From the IMG/VR virus record IMGVR_UViG_3300037808_001516, positions 79,906-143,905 of that record: DNA of 64,000 nucleotides. One strand, given 5' to 3'. The DNA comes from a virus. The notes beneath the pieces are model-generated. The model saw nothing but the letters and a program-made list of their open reading frames with translations. It was not told the DNA's origin and did not search any database. This document shows, piece after piece, positions 34,691 to 42,231 of the stretch (positions are counted from its first letter, which is position 1; each line of letters starts with the position of its first letter). The position numbers were made by a program, and so were the translations under genes.

Positions 34691-36553
34691 ATGGAATTAT
34701 CGAATCAAATATTATCAGAAATAACAGTGCACATGAAGTACGCAAGGTACCTGGAGAGTGAACAGAGAAGAGAGACGTGGGACGAACTAGTAACACGCAA
34801 CATGAACATGCACCTAAAGAAGTTTCCTGAACTGGAACTTCAAATCGTCAAGGCTTACAAAATGGTCTTCGATAGAAAGGTGCTACCTTCAATGAGATCA
34901 ATGCAATTTGGTGGTAAACCAATTGAAGTGGCCCCAAATCGTATCTTTAATTGCGCATTCATGCCTACTGACGACTGGAGATGCTTTGGAGAGGCCATGT
35001 TTCTCCTTCTCGGCGGTACCGGTGTTGGTTATTCTGTACAAAAGCACCACACAGAGAAATTACCAGAGATTACCAAGCCAAACATGAACAGAACGCGTCG
35101 CTTCCTAGTCAATGACTCAATCGAAGGCTGGGCAGACGCGGTAAAAGCTCTTGTACGCTCTTATTTCCAGGGAGGTTCACACCTTCGCTTTGACTTTACA
35201 GACATCCGACCAAAGGGAGCAGCACTAATCACTTCAGGTGGCAAAGCCCCAGGACCACAGCCTCTCAAGGAGTGCCTGGTCAAACTAGAAGGTATTCTCT
35301 CAAACCGTGAAAACGGTGAGAAGCTTTCCACAATCGAAGTACATGACATGATTTGCCACATCGCAGACGCAGTTCTTGCCGGCGGCATTAGGAGAGCAGC
35401 ACTTATTTCCTTATTTTCAGCAGATGACGAGGACATGATCGCAGCCAAAACAGGAAACTGGTGGGAAACCAATCCACAACGAGGTAGAGCCAACAACTCT
35501 GTTGTACTATTACGCCACAAGATTGATAAAGAATACTTTATGAGCCTTTGGGACAGAGTTAAAGCTTCTGGCGCTGGAGAGCCTGGTTTTTATTTTTCAA
35601 ACGATAAAGACTGGGGAACCAACCCTTGTTGTGAGATTGGTTTACGTCCATACCAGTTCTGTAACCTCACGGAAGTAAACGTATCTAACGTAGAGGATCA
35701 AGCAGACCTCAATGAGAGAGTTAGAGCCGCAACTTTTATCGGAACTTTACAAGCCAGCTATACAGATTTTCACTATCTTCGCGACATTTGGCGCAGAACT
35801 ACAGAAAAAGACGCACTTATCGGTGTATCTATGACCGGTATCGCTTCTGGAGCCGTCTTAGAATTAGACATGAAAGAGGCAGCGAAAGGTGTAAAGACAG
35901 AGAACGCAAGAGTGGCGGAGCTTATTGGAATCAAACCAGCAGCACGAACAACTTGTGTAAAACCCGCGGGAACTACAAGCTTGACGCTTGGAACATCTTC
36001 AGGTATCCACGCTTGGCACAATGACTACTATATTCGCAGAATCCGTGTAGGCAAGAACGAGCCTATCTACGCACACCTGTTGAGCAACCATCCAGAGCTA
36101 GTAGAGGATGAATACTTCAGTCCTCACACTACTGCCGTCATCTCTATTCCACAGAAGGCCCCAGAAGGCTCTATCATGAGAACAGAGTCGGCGCTACAGC
36201 TACTCAAGAGAGTAAAACTCGTGACTGACGAGTGGGTAAAGCCAGGTTTTCGCAAGGGACAGAACACTCACAACATATCAGCGACTGTGTCGATAAAAGA
36301 TGCGGAATGGGTTGACGTAGGCGAGTGGATGTGGGATAATAGAGCTAGCTATAACGGCTTATCGGTTCTTCCCTACAACGGTGGAACCTATACGCAGGCT
36401 CCATTCGAAGATTGCTCAAAGGAGACTTACGAAGCTATGATGGCCTCTCTCACTAATATCGACCTCACTCAGGTCTCTGAAGATGAAGACAACACTAACC
36501 TAGCAGGTGAAGTTGCCTGTGCTGGTGGAGCTTGCGAAATAAAATTCGTATAA
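34691..36553 (+). CDS. nrdJ: Adenosylcobalamin-dependent (class II) ribonucleotide reductase
   Basis: 620 residues. Reduces ribonucleotides to deoxyribonucleotides with a radical from coenzyme B12. Key segments: F-N-C-A with the first redox Cys near residue 97; the active-site loop N-P-C-C-E-I-G-L with the thiyl Cys, Glu and Asn; K-P-A-G-T-T-S-L-T substrate-phosphate loop; and the C-terminal C-A-G-G-A-C shuttle pair. Layout fits the monomeric triphosphate-type class II enzyme, not the NrdAB pair of T4. It needs no oxygen and no second subunit, but does need B12 from the host. AGGAGG precedes the ATG. Confidence 0.92.
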   Translation: MELSNQILSEITVHMKYARYLESEQRRETWDELVTRNMNMHLKKFPELELQIVKAYKMVFDRKVLPSMRSMQFGGKPIEVAPNRIFNCAFMPTDDWRCFGEAMFLLLGGTGVGYSVQKHHTEKLPEITKPNMNRTRRFLVNDSIEGWADAVKALVRSYFQGGSHLRFDFTDIRPKGAALITSGGKAPGPQPLKECLVKLEGILSNRENGEKLSTIEVHDMICHIADAVLAGGIRRAALISLFSADDEDMIAAKTGNWWETNPQRGRANNSVVLLRHKIDKEYFMSLWDRVKASGAGEPGFYFSNDKDWGTNPCCEIGLRPYQFCNLTEVNVSNVEDQADLNERVRAATFIGTLQASYTDFHYLRDIWRRTTEKDALIGVSMTGIASGAVLELDMKEAAKGVKTENARVAELIGIKPAARTTCVKPAGTTSLTLGTSSGIHAWHNDYYIRRIRVGKNEPIYAHLLSNHPELVEDEYFSPHTTAVISIPQKAPEGSIMRTESALQLLKRVKLVTDEWVKPGFRKGQNTHNISATVSIKDAEWVDVGEWMWDNRASYNGLSVLPYNGGTYTQAPFEDCSKETYEAMMASLTNIDLTQVSEDEDNTNLAGEVACAGGACEIKFV

Positions 36554-36559
36554 AACTAC

Positions 36560-36588
36560 TTGACAAATGTGATAAAATGTCATATTAT
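36560..36588 (+). promoter_or_regulatory. Sigma70-type promoter before the GroES/thyX unit
   Basis: Consensus TTGACA (36560-36565), 17-base spacer, TATTAT (36583-36588). It is just after the ribonucleotide reductase stop and 31 bases before the next ATG. Confidence 0.9.
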
Positions 36589-36619
36589 TATAATACAACT
36601 CAACAACAAAGGAGAATTT

Positions 36620-36886
36620 ATGAGTTCTAACGACAAATTGCTAACCAAAGAGGAGCACCTCTCAAACTATATCAAGACCTTCGTGGCCATTGAAGACGCC
36701 ATGGAACCATTCAAGGAGCAGCGCTCTGACCTTCGAGAATCCTACAACGAAAATGGATGGTTATCAAAGGAAGAGATGAGACTGGCAGTGAAAGCGTACC
36801 GACTTTATAAGTCAGAGACGGATATGGAAATCTTGACTGATTATGTAAACAAGTGTCAGCGTTCTATGGGGAGAATTTTAGCATGA
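36620..36886 (+). CDS. Small helical protein of unknown function
   Basis: 88 residues from ATG 36620 (AAAGGAG upstream); an in-frame upstream start at 36560 lies within the promoter and is rejected. Helical, charged (K-E-E-H-L, then A-M-E-P-F-K-E-Q-R-S-D-L), no known motif. First gene of the unit that also makes the GroES-like protein, ThyX and the transglycosylase. Its TGA overlaps the next ATG. Confidence 0.6.
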   Translation: MSSNDKLLTKEEHLSNYIKTFVAIEDAMEPFKEQRSDLRESYNENGWLSKEEMRLAVKAYRLYKSETDMEILTDYVNKCQRSMGRILA

Positions 36887-37206
36887 GTGGAGTACCATTC
36901 AGACTCAAGCCGGTGAACAGACATCTTTTGGTGGTACCTCATGTCGCAAAGAATGAGACCACCACAGGAGTTCTGCTCCCTGACGATTTTAAGCCAGATG
37001 AAGACAGGTATATCGAGGCCACTGTTATCGATGTCGCATCTGATTGTAGCCCTCAGTTCAAGTACCTTAGGCTCGGGAACGTTGATAATAAGAAAATTAT
37101 TGTTGATAGGACCATGGTCGAGGAAGTGAAGCTAAAGGAAAAAACCCACTACATGATTTTAGAAAACTACGTAGTGGGAGTATACAGGAGGCCGGATGAG
37201 GGTTGA
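36883..37206 (+). CDS. GroES-like co-chaperonin
   Basis: 107 residues from ATG 36883 (ATGA overlap; GGGAG upstream). F-R-L-K-P-V-N-R-H-L-L-V at the start matches the Cpn10 P-L-x-D-R-V-L-V strand, followed by a mobile-loop-like E-T-T-T-G-V-L-L-P and E-A-T-V-I-D-V-A, and ending V-D-R-T-M-V-E-E with a closing strand. T4 gp31 is a phage co-chaperonin that replaces GroES to fold gp23; this protein may do the same, and the phage also encodes a GroEL at 51.6 kb. Divergent, so the fold call is moderate. Confidence 0.72.
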   Translation: MSGVPFRLKPVNRHLLVVPHVAKNETTTGVLLPDDFKPDEDRYIEATVIDVASDCSPQFKYLRLGNVDNKKIIVDRTMVEEVKLKEKTHYMILENYVVGVYRRPDEG

Positions 37207-37900
37207 ACTCTTTGACGACAAGATAGGTGCGGTTGAGTACGTTTCACATATGGGTTCAGATCTCTCGGTTGTTAATGCAGCAAGGGTATCTTTCGGATCG
37301 GAAAAAGAAGAAGTAGATGAGAAGGATATCAAACTTATCAACTACCTTATGGACCATAACCACAGTTCTCCTTTTGAGCACTGTGCTATCACGTTTAGGT
37401 TCACAGTACCTCTCTTTATACGTAGCCAGCACCACAGACACAGGACTTGGGCCTATAATGAAATCTCTAGAAGATACACATCAGTAGACATCAACTTCTA
37501 CGAACCTAAAGAGTTTAGGCAGCAGCACAAAAGCAACAGGCAGGCCAGCACTGACGACTTGATAAACCCAATTGTCGAGTACAACAGGTCCGGTCTGCCT
37601 ATCTCAGCCGGAGCCTCAACATTAGTGAAAGCGCACCATCAAGAGTGTATGAAACTATTTGAGCAGATGCTGAAGTCCGGAATTTGTAGAGAGCAAGCAA
37701 GAGGCGTTCTACCTCAAAATTTGTATACGCAGTATTACGGTACAGTAAATCTACACAATCTTCTCAAGTTCGTATCATTACGTTCGCACGCAGGAGCACA
37801 GTGGGAGATTCAGCAAGTTGCCGAGGCCTGCCTAGAGATTGCAGAAGACCTATTCCCACACTCGGTACACTCATTCATCAAAAGTAAGATGGAGAAGTGA
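37196..37900 (+). CDS. thyX: Flavin-dependent thymidylate synthase ThyX
   Basis: 234 residues. Contains the ThyX signature R-H-R-T-W-A-Y-N-E-I-S-R-R-Y and the Q-H-H-R-H-R FAD/dUMP region, with C-terminal L-R-S-H-A-G-A-Q-W-E-I-Q. Converts dUMP to dTMP using methylene-tetrahydrofolate, FAD and NADPH. It works with the dUTPase at 45.7 kb (dUMP supply) and the thymidine kinase at 60.3 kb. Overlaps the previous gene by 11 bases with AGGAGG inside it. Confidence 0.95.
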   Translation: MRVELFDDKIGAVEYVSHMGSDLSVVNAARVSFGSEKEEVDEKDIKLINYLMDHNHSSPFEHCAITFRFTVPLFIRSQHHRHRTWAYNEISRRYTSVDINFYEPKEFRQQHKSNRQASTDDLINPIVEYNRSGLPISAGASTLVKAHHQECMKLFEQMLKSGICREQARGVLPQNLYTQYYGTVNLHNLLKFVSLRSHAGAQWEIQQVAEACLEIAEDLFPHSVHSFIKSKMEK

Positions 37901-38379
37901 TGGAATCCGTAATGACCTTGTGCCTCGCTGCCGGATTAGCTTTACAGTTGAACCCTGTCCAGCAAAGAAACGTTTGTCGATACGAAAAAGATATTATCGA
38001 GAACGCAAATAAATATAATCTAGAGCCAGAGTTAGTCGCAGGTCTCATGTTCGTGGAGAGCGCATACTACCCAAATGCTGTTTCGCATGCAGATGCCTGT
38101 GGTTTGATGCAGGTTGTTCCTAAGTGGACAGGTGGGCGCGCCACTGGAGGTAAGAGGTACACATGCGAACAACTGAAGGATCCCAGGACAGCAATAAGTA
38201 CGGGTACCCGCATCCTAAACTGGACCATCAACAGTTTCGCAAAGGGCAATCTCGACCAGGGCCTATGCTTTTACAACGCCGGCTCGATTTGCAAGAAAGA
38301 AGTGTTCTATAAGAACCTTTACTATGTTAAATTAGTTAAAAGAATCAGAGACAAAATCAAGAGAGTATACGAGGAATAG
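37900..38379 (+). CDS. Secreted lytic transglycosylase (SLT domain)
   Basis: 159 residues from ATG 37900 (TGATG overlap with thyX). A hydrophobic stretch at 3-16 (V-M-T-L-C-L-A-A-G-L-A-L) looks like a signal peptide. The catalytic Glu lies in F-V-E-S-A-Y-Y-P-N-A, followed by G-L-M-Q-V-V-P and C-F-Y-N-A-G, the GLMQ and A/NAG motifs of Slt-type lysozymes. It cleaves the peptidoglycan glycan chain. Expressed with nucleotide genes, it may be periplasmic rather than a virion lysin. Confidence 0.88.
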   Translation: MESVMTLCLAAGLALQLNPVQQRNVCRYEKDIIENANKYNLEPELVAGLMFVESAYYPNAVSHADACGLMQVVPKWTGGRATGGKRYTCEQLKDPRTAISTGTRILNWTINSFAKGNLDQGLCFYNAGSICKKEVFYKNLYYVKLVKRIRDKIKRVYEE

Positions 38380-38384
38380 CCACA

Positions 38385-40466
38385 ATGAGATACCTACCTT
38401 TGCTGCTAGTCTTAGCGTCCTGCGCAGACACAGTTCCACAACAAAGCGAGACAAATGACCTACAAGTAGGCATAAGTGCAGACCTTTTGTCCCCAGACAT
38501 ACAAATTATAGAAATCCCAGACATCATTGTCGATGCTTATGTCGACCCTTGTGCTGATGTTCGGAACATAGACGAGGACTATTGTGAATGCTTTCCTCGT
38601 TGTTGCCAGCGGCAAACTTGGTATTGCCCACCAACAGGAACAGAGATTCAGGCCAAAGAAGCTATTCTGGACATATGCGGGGAAGACTACATTCCATGTG
38701 ATAGAAACCTGGACGACACCTGCGCGCCATCAGAGATTATCTATGAAAGCGACTGCAACCACGCATTTGACTGTCCCCCGGGAATAAACGAAGACTTTAC
38801 AATGTATTATGATTGTGATGCAAATGGTATTCCGGGCAGACAAGAGGTAAGATGCGACAAAGGTAGATTATATTATGGAGAGTGTGTAACTTGCATCCCT
38901 TCAGACGAAGTATGTGATAGCGTCGACAATGATTGCGACGACGCAGTGGACGAGCATCAGCTAAATGAGTGTGGGCTATGTGGACCTCTTCCTCAGGATG
39001 TGTGCAACAACATAGATGATGACTGCGATGGCAATGTGGACGAAGACTTAGTTAGGGAATGTGTTACTGAATGCGAACGTGGCATCGAAGCGTGCATCGA
39101 AGGCCGTTGGATAGGTTGTACTGCGAGACAACCAACGGAAGAAGCCTGTGATGGCTTTGACAACGATTGTGATGCTCTGGTAGATGAAGCTTTAAACTGT
39201 CAGTGTCCCCCTGCTATGATCGGGGCCCTTATTCCCTGTATGGAGCCACCACTTACATGTGGTATGGGGTTCAAGACTTGCGAGTGTGATAACGACGATT
39301 GCTCTTTGACTAAAATGACGGATTGTCTTGCCCTCTGTTCTTGGTTGCCTGAAGAAGTGGTACCCGCAGACGCACCAGATACTTGCGATGAATTTCTGGG
39401 TATTCCGGTAGAGCCTGAGGTTTGCAATAATTTTGATGAAGACTGCGACGGACTCATCGACGAGCAACTAACAAAGTTTTGCTACTCAGGCCCCGAAGGA
39501 ACATCTAATGTGGGCGTCTGTCAAGTAGGAGAGATGTTGTGCAAGGAAGGTCAATGGTATGGAGAGGTTTCTAGTGGAGACCTACTGCTAGACTTTTGCG
39601 CCGGCGAGGTTGTACCAAGTAGAGAGATTTGTGACGGAGCAGATAACGACTGCGACGGCACTACAGACTTTGGAGAGGAAATACCAGACACAGACATTCT
39701 GTTCATCCTCGACTGGTCCGGGTCAATGTCGTACAGCATTGGCGCCACTCGCATGGCGATGAACAGGTTTGCTAATCAATTCGCAGCAGAGGACAAACTG
39801 AAGTGGGGACTAGAAACTGGACCCAGGATGCTACCAGCTCTTGGGCAGGACGACCTTGATACGGCAGAATATTTAAGAATTGAGACAAACATTGCAAGTT
39901 TTGCTGATTTTATGTCTGCATTCGCGAACGCCGGCAACTTCGATCTCGGATCCAGCAACGAAATGCTTCGTGACGCTGTCTATCTGTCAATTGATAATCT
40001 AACAACCAATGGACCCTATGACGTCTCTTCAGCTAGGTGGCTAAACAGGCTATCAACAAACGTAAATTCTATCCCTCCGCTGCAGCAATTCAAGATTGAC
40101 TGGAGGCAAGACGCCGACAGGATAATCATTGTTTTTACAGATGAGGATGATCAATCTTATTTGGTTCCGGAAGTAGAACCTTCAGACCTTATAACGGCCC
40201 TCTCCGCCACGCCAGACACAAAGCTATACGTCTTTACCAAACCTTACTATAGAGCCCAGTGGAGAAGGTATATCGACCCGACAGGTGGTAGTGCGTTCAT
40301 CCTTACGTCAAACTCAGAACAGATGTACAACGACTTGATGTCTATCCTTGATGAAATATGCCTGCCTGACTCGTCGACTGCAGCCTTACTGCCACTTGGC
40401 ATGCCCGGATATAAGAGAGTTAGTTATGGATCAAGATATGATTTTGAGATGGGGATATGTTACTAG
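38385..40466 (+). CDS. Lipoprotein with five MopE-type repeats and a VWA domain
   Basis: 693 residues. The start M-R-Y-L-P-L-L-L-V-L-A-S-C is a lipoprotein signal with an L-A-S-C lipobox, so the mature chain should be anchored at Cys13. Five copies of E-x-C-D/N-x-x-D-N/D-D-C-D-x-x-x-D-E follow (about 38.91, 39.00, 39.15, 39.42 and 39.63 kb), the putative metal-binding repeat of MopE-type proteins. The C-terminal ~260 residues hold a von Willebrand A domain with MIDAS motif D-W-S-G-S-M-S. The chain is very Cys-rich, so it needs an oxidising compartment. Likely displayed on the infected cell surface; role unknown. The repeats are commonest in myxobacterial-type genomes. Confidence 0.85.
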   Translation: MRYLPLLLVLASCADTVPQQSETNDLQVGISADLLSPDIQIIEIPDIIVDAYVDPCADVRNIDEDYCECFPRCCQRQTWYCPPTGTEIQAKEAILDICGEDYIPCDRNLDDTCAPSEIIYESDCNHAFDCPPGINEDFTMYYDCDANGIPGRQEVRCDKGRLYYGECVTCIPSDEVCDSVDNDCDDAVDEHQLNECGLCGPLPQDVCNNIDDDCDGNVDEDLVRECVTECERGIEACIEGRWIGCTARQPTEEACDGFDNDCDALVDEALNCQCPPAMIGALIPCMEPPLTCGMGFKTCECDNDDCSLTKMTDCLALCSWLPEEVVPADAPDTCDEFLGIPVEPEVCNNFDEDCDGLIDEQLTKFCYSGPEGTSNVGVCQVGEMLCKEGQWYGEVSSGDLLLDFCAGEVVPSREICDGADNDCDGTTDFGEEIPDTDILFILDWSGSMSYSIGATRMAMNRFANQFAAEDKLKWGLETGPRMLPALGQDDLDTAEYLRIETNIASFADFMSAFANAGNFDLGSSNEMLRDAVYLSIDNLTTNGPYDVSSARWLNRLSTNVNSIPPLQQFKIDWRQDADRIIIVFTDEDDQSYLVPEVEPSDLITALSATPDTKLYVFTKPYYRAQWRRYIDPTGGSAFILTSNSEQMYNDLMSILDEICLPDSSTAALLPLGMPGYKRVSYGSRYDFEMGICY

Positions 40467-41209
40467 ATAGGGTTGTCATAGGTTCTACCACAGAGTCAGC
40501 CTATTACGCTCTCTTGAACGACTGCTTCTTTGTTTCGACTAGGCAGCACCCACCCATGTTTTATCGCGAGAATATTCAAACTTGGCCAAAGCTAAATCTT
40601 ATGCTGGGCTTGCTTTCACGCCTCATAGCGTTCGAGGACACAGAGACCATAAGACTCAGCGACACACAATTGAAAATCTCGGCGCAAAACAATACATACA
40701 AATATAACTTTAAAGAATGTTTTGTGTTCGACACCACCGCCGTACAATTGGATAATGAGGTGGAGCAAACAAATCCAAAAACTTTTATCGTTTTTGATGA
40801 TTTCGAATTATCTACATTAGGTAAACACAGATTTGAGATAGAGCCGATATCAGACGGCACTGGTTTCACGCGCGAAATGCACTTCTATTCCTCAGACAGA
40901 GTTGATGGATCTTCTTACATAACAGATTGTGTGGTGGAGTCGGAGTTGACACAAGAACAACTAAATTCCTTTGACTATTCTGACACTATAGCCCGATTCG
41001 TAGTCGAAAGACACTTGACTTCTGTTGGTATTTATGGTACATTCATGAAGCACTATAAGAGTGGAAAGCCAAAATATCGAAAACCAAAAGTGAAACACGT
41101 AAATAGATTTTCTTATCCCAAGGACAACAACGTATATGCGGACTCATCAACGGTAAAAATACTGAATCTTTCTATGGAGCAAATAATTGAAGAGAGCACC
41201 GAAAGGTAG
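40457..41209 (+). CDS. Conserved-looking protein of unknown function
   Basis: 250 residues, no family recognised. N-terminus M-L-L-D-R-V-V-I-G-S-T-T-E-S-A-Y-Y-A suggests a first beta strand followed by a helix. Alternating strands to ~150 and a basic segment near the end (K-S-G-K-P-K-Y-R-K-P-K). It overlaps the lipoprotein gene by 10 bases and the next gene by 23, so it belongs to the same operon and may act with the nucleotidyltransferase-like protein. Confidence 0.55.
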   Translation: MLLDRVVIGSTTESAYYALLNDCFFVSTRQHPPMFYRENIQTWPKLNLMLGLLSRLIAFEDTETIRLSDTQLKISAQNNTYKYNFKECFVFDTTAVQLDNEVEQTNPKTFIVFDDFELSTLGKHRFEIEPISDGTGFTREMHFYSSDRVDGSSYITDCVVESELTQEQLNSFDYSDTIARFVVERHLTSVGIYGTFMKHYKSGKPKYRKPKVKHVNRFSYPKDNNVYADSSTVKILNLSMEQIIEESTER

Positions 41210-42047
41210 AAATGTTGTAGGAATTGTTCCCTTAGCTGGATGGAACAACTCCTTTGATTTCCCGTGGCCAGACTACCTGCACCCAGTCAGGCAAGGAATG
41301 TTAGCCATCGAGAGATCTGTGTATGAGTGCGCCTACGGTGGATGCGATAGCATTTGGATAGTGTGCGGAGACGACGTGGCGCCAATCGTGAAAAGAAGAC
41401 TGGGAGACTACGTCATGTCACCCCGGTATTTTGAAGAGAAGGAGTTTGTAAAGAACAGGGGCTATCACGAAAAATGGGTGCCCATATTCTACACACCGTT
41501 ATCGCAAAAAGACCGCGACCGCCGGGACAGCCTGGGATGGTCAGCGCTCCATGGAGCGCTCATGGCTTTTCAGATATCTGACAAAATGTCACAGTGGGTG
41601 CTGCCTACAAAATACTTTGTCTCCTTTCCTTATGGGTTATATGATGCCACGATGATTAGAGAGCATAGGGATTCGATACGAGGACCAGCCTCATTCTTCC
41701 TTTCCTATAATGACAAAACAGTCAGGGACGGACTCTATCTTAGCTTCACGTTCTTTCCCGAAGATTGGCCAAAGTTTAAACATCACGTCAAGAACCAGTG
41801 TACCGGTGGCAGCCGAGACACACCAATTCAACAAAGATGGTCAAGTCGTCATTTTTCACTTGACAAAATATTCAACATTGATGTAATATCAATAGATAAG
41901 AAGGTAGAGATACCTGAGTATTACGATTTAGATACGTGGGATAGTTTGCAAGATTATTATCGATCAGAGATGAAGATGCCTAGGCCCAGCAGACAATTTA
42001 TGAAACCATATCACCACAGGAGAATGATAGAAGATGAACAAGATTGA
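41187..42047 (+). CDS. Nucleotidyltransferase-like (GT-A fold) protein
   Basis: 286 residues; TTG start with GGAG seven bases upstream, inside the previous gene. The start V-V-G-I-V-P-L-A-G-W then P-W-P-D-Y-L-H-P-V resembles the first strand and loop of sugar-nucleotide transferases, and S-I-W-I-V-C-G-D-D-V-A fits the second strand with an acidic metal site. Substrate cannot be read; sugar activation or nucleotidyl transfer to a phosphorylated acceptor is possible. Not a polymerase subunit by any motif I see. Confidence 0.5.
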   Translation: MKRAPKGRNVVGIVPLAGWNNSFDFPWPDYLHPVRQGMLAIERSVYECAYGGCDSIWIVCGDDVAPIVKRRLGDYVMSPRYFEEKEFVKNRGYHEKWVPIFYTPLSQKDRDRRDSLGWSALHGALMAFQISDKMSQWVLPTKYFVSFPYGLYDATMIREHRDSIRGPASFFLSYNDKTVRDGLYLSFTFFPEDWPKFKHHVKNQCTGGSRDTPIQQRWSSRHFSLDKIFNIDVISIDKKVEIPEYYDLDTWDSLQDYYRSEMKMPRPSRQFMKPYHHRRMIEDEQD

Positions 42048-42231
42048 AGAAACGTATGAGCTAGTGCCGTCAATAATCAAGGAACATGCAGGCCTACCCG
42101 ACTCATTTAAAGACTTGACAAATGACCAGGAAAGGTTTATAATGGAGATGTTCCAAATTGATAGAGAAGTGGTAAAAGCCACATTGCTAGAAACAGTAGA
42201 AGAAATGAAAGAATTAGTGAATGACATCTAA
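42034..42231 (+). CDS. Small acidic helical protein
   Basis: 65 residues, two or three helices, acidic (E-E-T-Y-E-L, then E-T-V-E-E-M-K-E-L). No family known. It overlaps both neighbours, and its coding sequence contains the consensus promoter of the DNA polymerase gene. It could be a small polymerase cofactor by position only. Confidence 0.6.
   Translation: MNKIEETYELVPSIIKEHAGLPDSFKDLTNDQERFIMEMFQIDREVVKATLLETVEEMKELVNDI
42115..42143 (+). promoter_or_regulatory. Perfect consensus sigma70 promoter inside the upstream gene, for dnaE
   Basis: TTGACA (42115-42120), 17-base spacer, TATAAT (42138-42143), within a coding sequence and 78 bases before the polymerase ATG. Both hexamers match the Escherichia coli consensus exactly while also coding for protein. 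Confidence 0.8.
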
